64,000 bases of DNA, from NCBI GenBank assembly GCA_965247915.1, contig OZ252048.1:2542001-2606000 (forward strand), in the 5' to 3' direction. Below, piece by piece: positions 25,682-33,443 of the stretch. Numbering within the stretch: the first letter of the stretch is position 1; the number at the start of each line of letters is the position of its first letter. Source of the stretch: JAKZRT01 sp965247915. Lineage in GTDB: Bacteria; Pseudomonadota; Alphaproteobacteria; Rhodobacterales; Rhodobacteraceae. A program made the position numbers and the translations under genes. Under the pieces are notes generated by a model. That model searched no databases and was not told the DNA's origin. It worked only from the letters and a program-made list of their open reading frames with translations.

Positions 25682-27031
25682 ATGCGGAACCTGGAGGGTG
25701 AGTCGGATCGGGGGCTTCTGCGGGCGTTTTTCGACCGAAGACTGAAGTTCGAGTTCCACGGTTCGCGGATCACGTCAGACGCTGGTCTGCTCGCCTATCG
25801 TGAACTGGACGAAGCCCTCGGCCTGACCACGCTGGCCGGTGACGTTATTGCTGACAGCCGGACCGGCAAGAACGGTTGGCACGGCATCATCGGTCTCCTT
25901 CGCCAATCCGTCTATGGTCGTCTCGCCGGGTACGAGGACGTGAACGACGCCGACCGGCTGGGGCGCGATCCTGCGATGCGGTGGATCGTCGGCGGCAGGG
26001 CTGTCGAGCGCGGCGGCGCATCGACCAGCCAGATGGGCCGGTTCGAGACGGAGTTACTCGCCACCAATGACAACCTCGCCGCGCTCGCTGACCTTTTGGG
26101 CATCTGGATCGACCAGGTTAACGAGCGCAAGCCGCCGAAGATTATCGTGCTCGACATGGACAGCTCCGTCAGCCCGACCTACGGTGACCAGGAGGGCACG
26201 GCCTACAACGGTCACTTCGGCTGCACGTGCTATCACCCGCTGTTCGTGTTCAACCAGTTCGGCGATTTGGAGCGTTGCGCCCTGCGTCCGGGCAACGTGC
26301 ACAGCGCCCATGAATGGCGCGATGTGTTGGACCCGGTGGTCGCTCGATACCGGAACAAGACACTCCGGCGTTATTTCCGTGGTGACGCCGCCTTCGCCTC
26401 GCCCGAGGTTTATGAGTTTCTGGAAGCGGAAGGCTTCAAGTACGCCATCCGGCTTCCGGCCAACAAGGTGCTGCACGACAGCATCGCGCACCTGCTCAAG
26501 CGCCCCGTCGGTCGGCCGCCGAAGGAAGTTCGTCGGTATTACGCGAACTTCAGCTATCGGGCCGGTAGCTGGACGGAGCCCCGCCGGGTCGTCGCCAGGG
26601 TGGAGTGGCACTCAGGGGAACTGTATCCCCGCGTCGGCTTCATCGTCACCAACCTGAGCCGTCCTGCCGAGCGGGTTGTTGCGTTCTACAATCAGCGCGG
26701 CACTGCCGGGCAATGGATCAGGGAAGGCAAGAACGCCATCAAGTGGACGCGGCTGTCATGCCGTTCGTTACGCAACAATGCCGTCCGGCTCCAGCTGCAT
26801 GCACTCGCCTATAACCTCGGCAACTTCATGCGTACCCTGGCGTTGCCCGATGCCGTGGAGCAATGGTCGCTGACGACGCTGAGGGAGAAGCTGGTCAAGA
26901 TCGGTGCGAAAGTTGTCAGCCATGGCCGGTACGTCACATTTCAATTGGCCGAGGCTGCAGTCACAAGAAGCTTGTTCCAGAAAATCTTGAGCCTGATTGA
27001 TGATCTACGACGAAGACCCGCTCCGGCGTAG
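25682..27031 (+). CDS. IS1380-family transposase, intact
   Basis: A ~449-residue DDE transposase. ATG 25682 has GGAGGG eight bases upstream; a GTG at 25673 is in frame. Family features include FDRRLKFEFHGSRITSDAGLLAYRE-type N-terminus (shown in part: LLAYRELDEALGL), VLDMDSSVSPTYGDQEG with a catalytic Asp, FRGDAAFASPEVYEFLE with the second Asp, and WIREGKNAIKWTRLSCRS with the Glu region. No stop or shift is visible, so the element could be active. It is transcribed opposite to the surrounding ribosomal operon. Confidence 0.9.
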   Translation: MRNLEGESDRGLLRAFFDRRLKFEFHGSRITSDAGLLAYRELDEALGLTTLAGDVIADSRTGKNGWHGIIGLLRQSVYGRLAGYEDVNDADRLGRDPAMRWIVGGRAVERGGASTSQMGRFETELLATNDNLAALADLLGIWIDQVNERKPPKIIVLDMDSSVSPTYGDQEGTAYNGHFGCTCYHPLFVFNQFGDLERCALRPGNVHSAHEWRDVLDPVVARYRNKTLRRYFRGDAAFASPEVYEFLEAEGFKYAIRLPANKVLHDSIAHLLKRPVGRPPKEVRRYYANFSYRAGSWTEPRRVVARVEWHSGELYPRVGFIVTNLSRPAERVVAFYNQRGTAGQWIREGKNAIKWTRLSCRSLRNNAVRLQLHALAYNLGNFMRTLALPDAVEQWSLTTLREKLVKIGAKVVSHGRYVTFQLAEAAVTRSLFQKILSLIDDLRRRPAPA

Positions 27032-27225
27032 GCCGAGGGAATCGACGGCAAGGAGATTGCGACACGAGAGGTGTGTCCGGATGGCAAGAGAAACGACCAA
27101 ATGGCCTTCCACGCGCTGGCCGATTACCAAAATCATGTCATCGGATGGCTGCAATGGGAACAGAGTTCCCTTGGAGATGGGGCCGTGGTACGATTTCCGC
27201 GAATTTGGATGTCATCTGGGGAATG

Positions 27226-27348
27226 TCGGATAAGACAGGCACCACATACGAATGCTGTGAAACCGATCAAGAAATTCGAATACCTGCCTACCAAATCAAA
27301 AATTGCGTCGATCATGGAACCCGTGCCTTTCGGTGCTGTTTTTTTCTC
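27226..27348. other. Unassigned spacer inside the IS mosaic
   Basis: About 120 bp of lower-GC DNA between the IS1380 right end and the IS630 fragment. A short minus-strand frame (27133-27408) crosses it, but it spans both elements and lacks a start signal, so it is not called. The source of this DNA is not clear. Confidence 0.3.
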
Positions 27349-27610
27349 GTTAAAGCATATTGCATTTAATCTGAGGCATATCCCGCGGCCTTGAGGAAGT
27401 TCCAGCATTGGTCTGGGTCGAAGAGATCACAAATGTCGCTGAGGGCGTCAAAGAGGGCATCGAAGGTTCTTGCTCCAACCCTTCGCAGGTGAGCTTTCAA
27501 CTTTGAGAACACCATTTCGATCGGGTTAAGATCCGGGGAGTAGGGTGGCAGGAACAAGAACCAGCATCCGCGCGCCCTCAACGCCTGTGCCGCGCGGTGG
27601 CTTTTGTGGG
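27349..27610 (-). pseudogene. IS630-family transposase, C-terminal fragment
   Basis: Encodes HKSHRAAQALRARGCWFLFL, the hallmark PPYSPDLNPIEMVFSKLK, and the end DQCWNFLKAAGYASD (stop at 27366). This is the final ~80 residues of an IS630 transposase including the last acidic residue of the triad. A TTAAAGCATATTGCATTTAA-like end follows at 27350-27369, which resembles an IS630 terminus. The upstream part of the element is missing; the fragment is fused directly to the broken IS3 orfB at about 27611. Confidence 0.8.
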
Positions 27611-28126
27611 GTGGATTGCCTCGTTCAACGCCTCGACGCAGAAGTCCGCTTCCAGCGTGTTCGAGATGCGCCACGCCAGCACTTTGCGCGTGTGCCAGTC
27701 CATGATGGCCAGGAGATACAGGAAGCCGCGTCGCATTGGCAGATAGGTGATATCAGAACACCAGACCTGATTGGGGCGGGTCACACGAAGCCCACGTAGC
27801 AGATAGGGGTAAATCTTGTGGCCCTTCGCGGCCTTGCTGGTGTTGGGCCTCTGGTAGATCGGCATGAGGCCCATCAACCGCATGAGCCGTCGGATGCGCT
27901 TCTCGTTCACCAGATGACCTTCGTTCCGAAGATGCCACGTCATTTGGCGCACACCGTAAAACGGCGTTTCCAAGAACTGCTTATCTATCAGGCGCATCAG
28001 GTCGAGGTTCATCGCGGTCTCACCCTTTGGCTCATAGTAAAAGGATGACCGTGAGATCGACAGCAAGGCGCATTGTTTGCCAACAGACAGGTTTGGAAGG
28101 CCTGGCTCAATCATCTTCCGCCTCAC
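27611..28126 (-). pseudogene. IS3 OrfB transposase, N-terminal half
   Basis: Starts MRRKMIEPGLPNLSV and includes the HTH_21-like segment (TPFYGVRQMTWHLRNEGH, IRRLMRLMGLMPIYQRP). It also includes the first part of the integrase core: RPNQVWCSDITYLPM with the first Asp, YLLAIMDWHTRKVLAWRISN. It stops matching after EALNEAIH at 27611, where IS630 sequence begins. It overlaps orfA by 4 nt, as is common in IS3 elements that use frameshifting. The missing half is at 25235-25588. Confidence 0.88.
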
Positions 28127-28416
28127 TTGCCGGCCCAGGGCTTGAGCTTTCTGGCCAAAAAATCGTTGGCGACGGCCAGCTCCCCTATCTTGGCGAGCAA
28201 GTCTTTAACCTGTTCTTCGTCAACTTCAGCCGCTTTCCTGCTGCCGCGCCCGAACACGCCCGACGCGCCTTCAAGCAACGCACGTTTCCATTGATGGATC
28301 ATGGTAGGATGCACGCCAAACCGGCTCGCCAACTCTGAAACCGTCGCCTCCCCCTTCAGCGCCTCCAATGCCACCTTGGCCTTAAACTCTGGATGATGTT
28401 GCTTTCGTTTCGACAT
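28123..28416 (-). CDS. IS3 OrfA (DNA-binding) protein
   Basis: A 97-residue OrfA. The HTH region is FKAKVALEALKGEATVSELA, then RFGVHPTMIHQWKRALLEGA. A leucine-zipper-like tail follows (VDEEQVKDLLAKIGELAVANDFLARKL). It appears intact, but its partner OrfB is disrupted, so at most it could act as a DNA-binding repressor of related elements. AGGAGATC precedes the start. Confidence 0.88.
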   Translation of the reverse strand: MSKRKQHHPEFKAKVALEALKGEATVSELASRFGVHPTMIHQWKRALLEGASGVFGRGSRKAAEVDEEQVKDLLAKIGELAVANDFLARKLKPWAGK

Positions 28417-28585
28417 TTCTGATCTCCTTCGTGTTGAAGATCAGCAGACTACAAATCGCAGCTTACGTCAGTGTCCGAATTTCGGGGGGTAGCTCAGGAG
28501 ATCTCCCTCAATTGGAAAACAGGGTGCTTGCTCTCACCATGGAGGCGTTGATCGAAGCCGCGCTACCAATGCTTTTTTTGCGAGT

Positions 28586-28897
28586 TTGAGCTTGGCAATA
28601 GCCGCAGGCTACGGAATCTCGGCATTGCGTGAAAGGTTCCCGGAAAAGCCACAAAGCAAGACGACTTCCGCGTTGCCGGGAAGAGCATCTAAACAGTCAG
28701 GTGCCATTTTTCGGCAACGGCGAAACTTGGCGCGTCCGGCAGAACAAACCATTGAACGGAGCGACGATTCCAAATTCGCGCCGCCCGAAGTTCCGCATTG
28801 CCCAATTCACGGTCGAATGATTAGCAAAAAATACTTGTGGGCGTGTTCCCAGCATCCCAATTGCGAGTACTTTTTCTACAAAGAAGACTTAGAATAG
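28586..28897 (+). CDS. Small hypothetical protein with a topoisomerase-like zinc-ribbon end
   Basis: A 103-residue ORF on the strand opposite the ribosomal operon. The first ~65 residues are low in recognisable motifs. The C-terminal part CPIHGRMISKKYLWACSQHP followed by NCEYFF resembles the zf-C4 zinc ribbon of topoisomerase I (CPxCG...FxGCSxYPxC), with one Cys replaced by His. It lies between the IS3 end and rpmD. It may be a fragment of a larger nuclease- or topoisomerase-associated protein. The function is unknown and the reality of the full ORF is uncertain. Confidence 0.4.
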   Translation: MSLAIAAGYGISALRERFPEKPQSKTTSALPGRASKQSGAIFRQRRNLARPAEQTIERSDDSKFAPPEVPHCPIHGRMISKKYLWACSQHPNCEYFFYKEDLE

Positions 28898-28933
28898 AAA
28901 ACGCCCGGCGTTTCCACCGGAGCGAAGCATTGC

Positions 28934-28977
28934 CGGAGTTTTGAAAAAACTCCGTTCTGTTTTCTTTTCAAGAAAAC
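28934..28977 (+). repeat. Double-hairpin repeat, copy 2
   Basis: Arms CGGAGTTTT (28934-28942) and AAAACTCCG (28946-28954) enclose a GAA triloop. After a 4-nt linker, arms GTTTTCTT (28959-28966) and AAGAAAAC (28970-28977) enclose a TTC triloop. The architecture is identical to the copy at 1741-1784 (read on its minus strand), and the stem differences are base-pair-preserving. It lies 8 bp from the rpmD stop codon, and on that strand it could work as a transcription barrier. Confidence 0.7.
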
Positions 28978-28984
28978 GGGTCTC

Positions 28985-29179
28985 TTACCCCCGCTCCTCC
29001 AAAATCTCAACCAGATGCGGGATGCTGTCGACCATGCCGCGGATCGACGGCGTGTCTTCCAGCTCGCGGGTTTTATGCATCTTGTTCAGGCCCAGGCCGA
29101 CCAACGTGGCGCGCTGTTTGGCGGGTCGGCGGATTGGCGAGCCGATTTGTTTTACAACGATAGATTTAGCCACGCTCAC
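28985..29179 (-). CDS. rpmD: 50S ribosomal protein L30
   Basis: A 64-residue L30 (VAKSIVVKQIGSPIRRPAKQ, TLVGLGLNKMHKTRELEDTP, GMVDSIPHLVEIL). The start is a GTG at 29179 overlapping the rpsE stop (GTGA). It is the last ribosomal gene before the IS mosaic; rplO, its normal follower, resumes about 4 kb downstream. Confidence 0.95.
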   Translation of the reverse strand: MSVAKSIVVKQIGSPIRRPAKQRATLVGLGLNKMHKTRELEDTPSIRGMVDSIPHLVEILEERG

Positions 29180-29766
29180 GCCTCCTCTGCCACGGTCTCA
29201 ACGGCTTCAGCAGCCGCCGGTGTTTCGTCCCGCCGGGGCAGGATGTCCGCGACCTTCTTGCCGCGACGCTGTGCCACCGCACGCGGGCTGTTCATTTTCT
29301 GCAGCCCGTCCACGGTGGCGCGGATCATGTTGTAGGGGTTCGAGGACCCGATCGATTTCGACACCACGTCCTGCACGCCCAGCATCTCGAACACCGCCCG
29401 CATCGGACCACCGGCGATGATCCCGGTGCCCTGCGGGGCGGTGCGCATCACCACCTTGCCGGCCCCATGACGCCCTTCGATGTCGTGGTGCAGGGTGCGG
29501 CTCTCTTTCAGCGGTATGCGGATGATCGCGCGCTTGGCCGCCTCAGTCGCCTTGCGGATCGCCTCGGGCACTTCCTTGGCCTTGCCCTTGCCGAAACCCA
29601 CGCGCCCGCGCTGATCGCCGACCACGACAAGGGCCGCAAAACCAAAGCGCTTGCCGCCCTTGACGGTTTTGCTGACCCGGTTGATCGCCACCAGACGATC
29701 GGCGAATTCGGGAGTTTCCTCGCGCTGCGGGCGTCGGCCCCCCCGGCGGTTGTCACGTTCTGCCAT
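29176..29766 (-). CDS. rpsE: 30S ribosomal protein S5
   Basis: A 196-residue S5. It has a basic start (MAERDNRRGGRRPQREET), a dsRBD-like N-domain (LVAINRVSKTVKGGKRFGFAA), GKGKAKEVPEAIRKATEAAK and the GTGIIAGGPMRAVFEMLG segment. A short Ala/Glu tail ends the protein. It contributes to decoding accuracy. The gene follows rplR after a 117-bp gap that contains a CCCGGATTAAATCCGGG hairpin and a CGGGGTTCACCCCG hairpin. Confidence 0.97.
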   Translation of the reverse strand: MAERDNRRGGRRPQREETPEFADRLVAINRVSKTVKGGKRFGFAALVVVGDQRGRVGFGKGKAKEVPEAIRKATEAAKRAIIRIPLKESRTLHHDIEGRHGAGKVVMRTAPQGTGIIAGGPMRAVFEMLGVQDVVSKSIGSSNPYNMIRATVDGLQKMNSPRAVAQRRGKKVADILPRRDETPAAAEAVETVAEEA

Positions 29767-29883
29767 GTGGCAATCCTTTGTCTTTCGTGGGCGCTAAGCC
29801 CGTTATCGTCCAATCCGCGTGATCCCGGATTAAATCCGGGACCCGGGATCATCGGTAGGGCGGGGTTCACCCCGCCGCACACA

Positions 29884-30243
29884 TTAGAACTTCAGACCAC
29901 CCTCACGGGCAGCGTCGGCCAAAGCTTTGACCTTGCCATGAAACAAAAACCCGCCCCGGTCGAAATAACATGTCTCGATCTTCGCCTTTTTGGCGCGTTC
30001 GGCGATTGCCGCGCCGACCCTGGCCGCAGCCTCGACGTTGTTTTTGCCCTCGAGCCCGAGGTCCTTTTCCAGCGACGAGGCGCTGGCAAGGGTCACGCCC
30101 CGGACATCATCAATAAGCTGCGCCGAGATGTTTTTCGACGAGCGGTAAACCGAAAGCCGCACGCGCCCGGCGTTCGACTTTCTCAGCTTGTTGCGAACGC
30201 GCAGGCGGCGCTTCACGAACAGGTCTCGTTTGCTGTTGGCCAT
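29884..30243 (-). CDS. rplR: 50S ribosomal protein L18
   Basis: A 119-residue L18 that binds 5S rRNA. It has LFVKRRLRVRNKLRKSNAG, RLSVYRSSKNISAQLIDD, GAAIAERAKKAKIETCYFDRG and the end ADAAREGGLKF. It is in standard order between rplF and rpsE. Confidence 0.97.
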   Translation of the reverse strand: MANSKRDLFVKRRLRVRNKLRKSNAGRVRLSVYRSSKNISAQLIDDVRGVTLASASSLEKDLGLEGKNNVEAAARVGAAIAERAKKAKIETCYFDRGGFLFHGKVKALADAAREGGLKF

Positions 30244-30254
30244 ATCTTGCGTCC

Positions 30255-30788
30255 TTACTTCTTCTTGCCTTCCTTGCGGAAGATGTATTCGCCGGCGTAT
30301 TTGATGCCCTTACCCTTATAGGGTTCGGGCTTGCGCCAGGCGCGAATGTCGGCCGCGACCTGACCGACCTGTTGCTGGTCGATGCCCTCGACCACGATCT
30401 CGGTCTGTTTCGGGCAGGTGACGGTCACGCCGTCGGGAATGTCGAAATTGACTTGGTGCGAAAGCCCCAGGTTCAGGACCAGCGTATCGCCCTGGATTAT
30501 GGCCCGGTAACCGACGCCACTGATCTCGAGGTTCTTCTTGAAGCCCTCAGTCACGCCGGTCACGCAGTTGGCCACTTGGGTGCGGCTCATGCCCCACTGC
30601 TGGCGCGCCCGTTTGGACGACCCGCGCGGTGTGACGTTAACCACACTGCCATCAACCGCGATTGTCACATCGTCGGTGGCGGAAAAGCTGAGGGTGCCTT
30701 TAGGGCCCTTCACTTCGACCGTTTGACCGGCAACCGTTGCCGTCACGCCCGCGGGCAGATCGACCGGCTTTTTCCCAATTCGAGACAT
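30255..30788 (-). CDS. rplF: 50S ribosomal protein L6
   Basis: A 177-residue L6 starting MSRIGKKPVDLPAGV. It has the duplicated L6 fold, VEVKGPKGTL, VANCVTGVTEGFKKNLEISGVGYRA (given in part) and the basic C-terminus EPYKGKGIKYAGEYIFRKEG. The open frame runs to 30857, but the family start is at 30788 with AGGGGGGCC nearby. Confidence 0.97.
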   Translation of the reverse strand: MSRIGKKPVDLPAGVTATVAGQTVEVKGPKGTLSFSATDDVTIAVDGSVVNVTPRGSSKRARQQWGMSRTQVANCVTGVTEGFKKNLEISGVGYRAIIQGDTLVLNLGLSHQVNFDIPDGVTVTCPKQTEIVVEGIDQQQVGQVAADIRAWRKPEPYKGKGIKYAGEYIFRKEGKKK

Positions 30789-30801
30789 TTCAAAGGCCCC
30801 C

Positions 30802-31194
30802 CTAGAAGACGGTGCAGAGCACTTCGCCGCCGATATTGGCCGACCGTGCGCTCGCATCCGACATCACGCCCTGCGGCGTCGAGACAATCGACACGCCCAG
30901 GCCCTGACGGACCGACGGGATGTCCTTGACGCCCACATAAACGCGGCGACCGGGTTTCGAGACCCGTTTCAATTCGCGAATGACCGGGGCGCCTTCGTAG
31001 TATTTCAGGCTGATCTCGACCGCCGGATGGCCGTTTTCGTCCGTTGTTTTCTCGTACCCACGAATATAGCCTTCGTCGGCCAACACATCGAGCACCCAGG
31101 TGCGCAATTTCGAGGCAGGCGAAAACGTCGTGGATTTACCGCGCATCGACGCGTTGCGGATGCGGGTCAGCATATCAGCGAGCGGATCGGTCAT
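30802..31194 (-). CDS. rpsH: 30S ribosomal protein S8
   Basis: A 130-residue S8 (MTDPLADMLTRIRNASMRGK, the middle with VLADEGYIRGYEKTT, GRRVYVGVKDIPSVRQGLG, VSIVSTPQGVMSDASARSAN). It binds 16S rRNA helix 21 and, in E. coli, represses the spc mRNA near rplE; a similar autoregulation here is only assumed. Confidence 0.97.
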   Translation of the reverse strand: MTDPLADMLTRIRNASMRGKSTTFSPASKLRTWVLDVLADEGYIRGYEKTTDENGHPAVEISLKYYEGAPVIRELKRVSKPGRRVYVGVKDIPSVRQGLGVSIVSTPQGVMSDASARSANIGGEVLCTVF

Positions 31195-31205
31195 CTTTTC
31201 CCTCC

Positions 31206-31511
31206 TTACCAGCTGGACTTGACGAGGCCGGGGATCTGACCCTCGGAGCCGAGATCGCGCAGGGCGATCCGGCTGAGGCCGAACTTGCGGTAATAGCCAT
31301 GCGGGCGGCCGGTCAGTTGGCAGCGGTTGTGCAGACGGGTGGCGGAAGAATTCCGCGGCAGTTTGGCAAGCTTCAGGCGCGCCTTGAACCGCTCTTCCAT
31401 CGGCCTGTCGGTGTCATTTGCGATCACTTTCAGCGCGGCGCGCCTGGCGGCGTATTTTACCACCAGCTTGGCGCGCTTCTTCTCGCGTTCGATCATTGCT
31501 TTTTTGGCCAT
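31206..31511 (-). CDS. rpsN: 30S ribosomal protein S14 (zinc-free long form)
   Basis: A 101-residue S14 of the long type, lacking the CXXC pairs of the short zinc form (MAKKAMIEREKKRAKLV, RNSSATRLHNRCQLTGRPHG, FGLSRIALRDLGSEGQIPGL). It lies between rplE and rpsH as usual. Confidence 0.97.
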   Translation of the reverse strand: MAKKAMIEREKKRAKLVVKYAARRAALKVIANDTDRPMEERFKARLKLAKLPRNSSATRLHNRCQLTGRPHGYYRKFGLSRIALRDLGSEGQIPGLVKSSW

Positions 31512-31529
31512 TCGATTGGTCTCCCGCGA

Positions 31530-32090
31530 TCAGCTATTGAAGGGCATGTTGAAAGCTTTCAACAGCGCCTTGGCTTCCGCGTCGGTGGTCGCGGTGGTGG
31601 CGATGACGATGTCCATCCCCAGAACATCGACAACCTTGTCGAAGTCGATCTCGGGAAAGACGATGTGTTCCTTCAGGCCCATGGCAAAGCTGCCCCGGCC
31701 ATCAAACGACGTGCCTTTGGTGCCGCGAAAGTCACGGACGCGGGGCAGCGCGATAGTGATCAGGCGATCCAGGAATTCGTACATCCGGTCGCCGCGCAGG
31801 GTTACCATGGTGCCCAGCGGCATGCCTTCGCGCAGGCGGAACGCGGCAATCGACTTGCGGGCGTGGGTCACGACCGCCTTTTGACCGGCGATGGCGGTCA
31901 GATCTTGCTGGGCGGCCTTGACCTTTTTGGTGTCTTTCACTGCGTCCCCGACACCGATGTTCAGCACGATCTTGGCAAGCCGCGGGATCTGCATGTCGTT
32001 GGCATAGCCGAATTCTTCGGTCATGGCCGCGCGAATGCTGTCGCGAAAGACCGCCTTCAGGCGCGGCGTATAGGGGTTTGCGTCGAGCAT
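31530..32090 (-). CDS. rplE: 50S ribosomal protein L5
   Basis: A 186-residue L5 (5S rRNA binding). It has YANDMQIPRLAKIVLNIGVG, KAVVTHARKSIAAFRLREG, MYEFLDRLITIALPRVRDF and the C-terminal TTATTDAEAKALLKAFNMPF. It shares one base with the end of rplX. Confidence 0.97.
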   Translation of the reverse strand: MLDANPYTPRLKAVFRDSIRAAMTEEFGYANDMQIPRLAKIVLNIGVGDAVKDTKKVKAAQQDLTAIAGQKAVVTHARKSIAAFRLREGMPLGTMVTLRGDRMYEFLDRLITIALPRVRDFRGTKGTSFDGRGSFAMGLKEHIVFPEIDFDKVVDVLGMDIVIATTATTDAEAKALLKAFNMPFNS

Positions 32091-32395
32091 CAGACGACAT
32101 CCCCCGTGGTTTTGGCGAACCGCACCTTCTTGCCGTCTTCCATGCGGAAGCCGACGCGCGTTGCCTTGCCGTCGCTGTCAATGAGCGCTAGGTTGGAAAG
32201 GTCGATCGGCATCGCTTTGGGGATGCGGCCGCCCTGCGAGCCCTGGCTCTGCTTGGTGTGGCGGATGGCGATGTTGATGCCCTCGACCACCGCTTTGCCG
32301 GTGCCCGGGCTGACCGAGGATATTGCACCCTCTCTGCCCTTGTCCTTGCCGGCCAGCACCACGACCTTGTCGCCGGTTTTCAGTTTTGCAGCCAT
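32090..32395 (-). CDS. rplX: 50S ribosomal protein L24
   Basis: A 101-residue L24 with the KOW segment KTGDKVVVLAGKDKGREGAI, then VEGINIAIRHTKQSQGSQGG. It is an early assembly protein of the large subunit. It is directly adjacent to rplN. Confidence 0.97.
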   Translation of the reverse strand: MAAKLKTGDKVVVLAGKDKGREGAISSVSPGTGKAVVEGINIAIRHTKQSQGSQGGRIPKAMPIDLSNLALIDSDGKATRVGFRMEDGKKVRFAKTTGDVV

Positions 32396-32764
32396 CTAGA
32401 GCACCTCCGGCGCCAATGAGATGATCTTCATGAAGCTTTTGGCGCGCAGCTCGCGCACCACGGGGCCAAAGATACGGGTGCCGATCGGCTCCATGTTGGG
32501 GCCCAGGATCACCGCCGCGTTGCGGTCAAAGCGGATCGCGGTGCCGTCGTCGCGGCGCACTTCCTTGGCGGTCCGCACCACGACGGCCTTGCGCACGTCG
32601 CCCTTTTTCACGCGGCCGCGCGGGATGGCTTCCTTGACCGACACCACGATGATGTCGCCCACGGACGCATATTTCCGTTTCGAGCCGCCGAGGACCTTGA
32701 TGCACTGAACCCGGCGCGCGCCCGAGTTGTCAGCTACATCCAGATTGGTCTGCATCTGGATCAT
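32396..32764 (-). CDS. rplN: 50S ribosomal protein L14
   Basis: A 122-residue L14 starting MIQMQTNLDVADNSGARRVQ, with VKEAIPRGRVKKGDVRKAVV and FDRNAAVILGPNMEPIGTRI. It forms an intersubunit bridge. It is followed after 0 bp by rplX. Confidence 0.98.
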   Translation of the reverse strand: MIQMQTNLDVADNSGARRVQCIKVLGGSKRKYASVGDIIVVSVKEAIPRGRVKKGDVRKAVVVRTAKEVRRDDGTAIRFDRNAAVILGPNMEPIGTRIFGPVVRELRAKSFMKIISLAPEVL

Positions 32765-32831
32765 GTATCATCTCCCGACCTTCGGGGACTTGGCGCCCTA
32801 GGGTTTCGATCAAACCGGGTGGTCGTGACGC

Positions 32832-33062
32832 TCAGGCGGTCACAACCTCCCAGCGTTTGGTTTTCGAAATCGGCGCGCATTCCTGAATGCGGACAGCATC
32901 GCCGGTCTTAAAGGCGTTCTTCGCGTCGTGGGCGCGGTATTTCTTGGTGCTCCGGATGGTCTTTTTCATCACCGGATGCGTGAAACGCCGCTCGACCGCA
33001 ACCGTGACGGTCTGGTCGTTCTTGTCGGATGTAACGGTGCCGGTCAGAATACGCTTGGGCAT
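32832..33062 (-). CDS. rpsQ: 30S ribosomal protein S17
   Basis: A 76-residue S17 (MPKRILTGTVTSDKNDQTVT, RRFTHPVMKKTIRSTKKYRA). It is an OB-fold 16S rRNA 5'-domain binder. It lies 5 bp after rpmC and before rplN. Confidence 0.97.
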   Translation of the reverse strand: MPKRILTGTVTSDKNDQTVTVAVERRFTHPVMKKTIRSTKKYRAHDAKNAFKTGDAVRIQECAPISKTKRWEVVTA

Positions 33063-33067
33063 GTCTC

Positions 33068-33289
33068 TCAGGCCTCCGCTTCTTGGTTTGTGCCAGCGGC
33101 AGCAGCCGTTTTTTCGTTCAGGATCGTCTTCACCCGCGCCGCATCGCGCCGCACCACCCGCACCCGCGCGGTGTTTTCAAGCTGGCTCGAGGCCGCCTGA
33201 AACCGCAGGTTGAAGGCTTCTTTCTTGAGGTTGGCAAGCTGGTCCCGAAGCTGGTCGGGGGTCTTCTCGCGCAGTTCGTGGGCGTCCAT
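33068..33289 (-). CDS. rpmC: 50S ribosomal protein L29
   Basis: A ~73-residue L29 starting MDAHELREKTPDQLRDQLAN, with LKKEAFNLRFQAASSQLENT and an Ala-rich tail. It sits at the peptide exit tunnel. Its normal upstream neighbour rplP is 3.6 kb away, separated by the accessory block 33290-36888. Confidence 0.95.
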   Translation of the reverse strand: MDAHELREKTPDQLRDQLANLKKEAFNLRFQAASSQLENTARVRVVRRDAARVKTILNEKTAAAAGTNQEAEA

Positions 33290-33443
33290 CGCGCCGCTTC
33301 CTTTCAACAGTCACCGGAGGGCCCCGTAGGTCACCCCATGATTCCCGGTGGAGATGGTCAGACGGCGCTGTTTAGGGGGGTTGGGGGGGGATGGCAAGCG
33401 GTAAATTAATGCCGTATGGTTCTGTAGTCTTGAATGCGGTACG

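Larger units (their letters stand above)
25592..27225 (+). mobile_element. IS1380-family insertion sequence
   Basis: The 1634-bp span is bounded by inverted repeats: CATTCCCCAAGTGACCGATCC on the left, and the reverse complement of the right end at 27225 reads CATTCCCCAGATGACATCC. It contains one intact transposase gene (25682-27031). The size and single long ORF fit IS1380. Flanking bases (ACCCG on the left, TCGGA on the right) do not form a duplication, so one side may have been rearranged. Confidence 0.75.
25196..28497 (-). mobile_element. IS3-family element interrupted by other transposons
   Basis: The ends are inverted repeats. TGAGCTACTCCCCAACCG at 25196 matches the reverse complement of the sequence ending at 28497 (TGAGCTACCCCCCGAAATTC), with GGACA(G/C)T following at a similar distance. 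Inside lie orfA (28123-28416) and an orfB cut in two (27611-28126 and 25235-25588). The intact element would be about 1.3 kb; it has grown to 3.3 kb by internal insertions. No convincing target duplication is seen at the outer ends. It sits between rplO and rpmD. Confidence 0.8.

Noticed and set aside
25587..27230. Target-site duplication flanking IS1380
   Set aside because: Bases outside the inverted repeats (ACCCG and TCGGA) do not match, so no duplication is claimed.
27133..27408. A 91-codon minus-strand frame with a hydrophobic segment
   Set aside because: It spans the end of IS1380, a spacer and the end of an IS630 fragment, so it is a chance fusion; no ribosome-binding site was seen.
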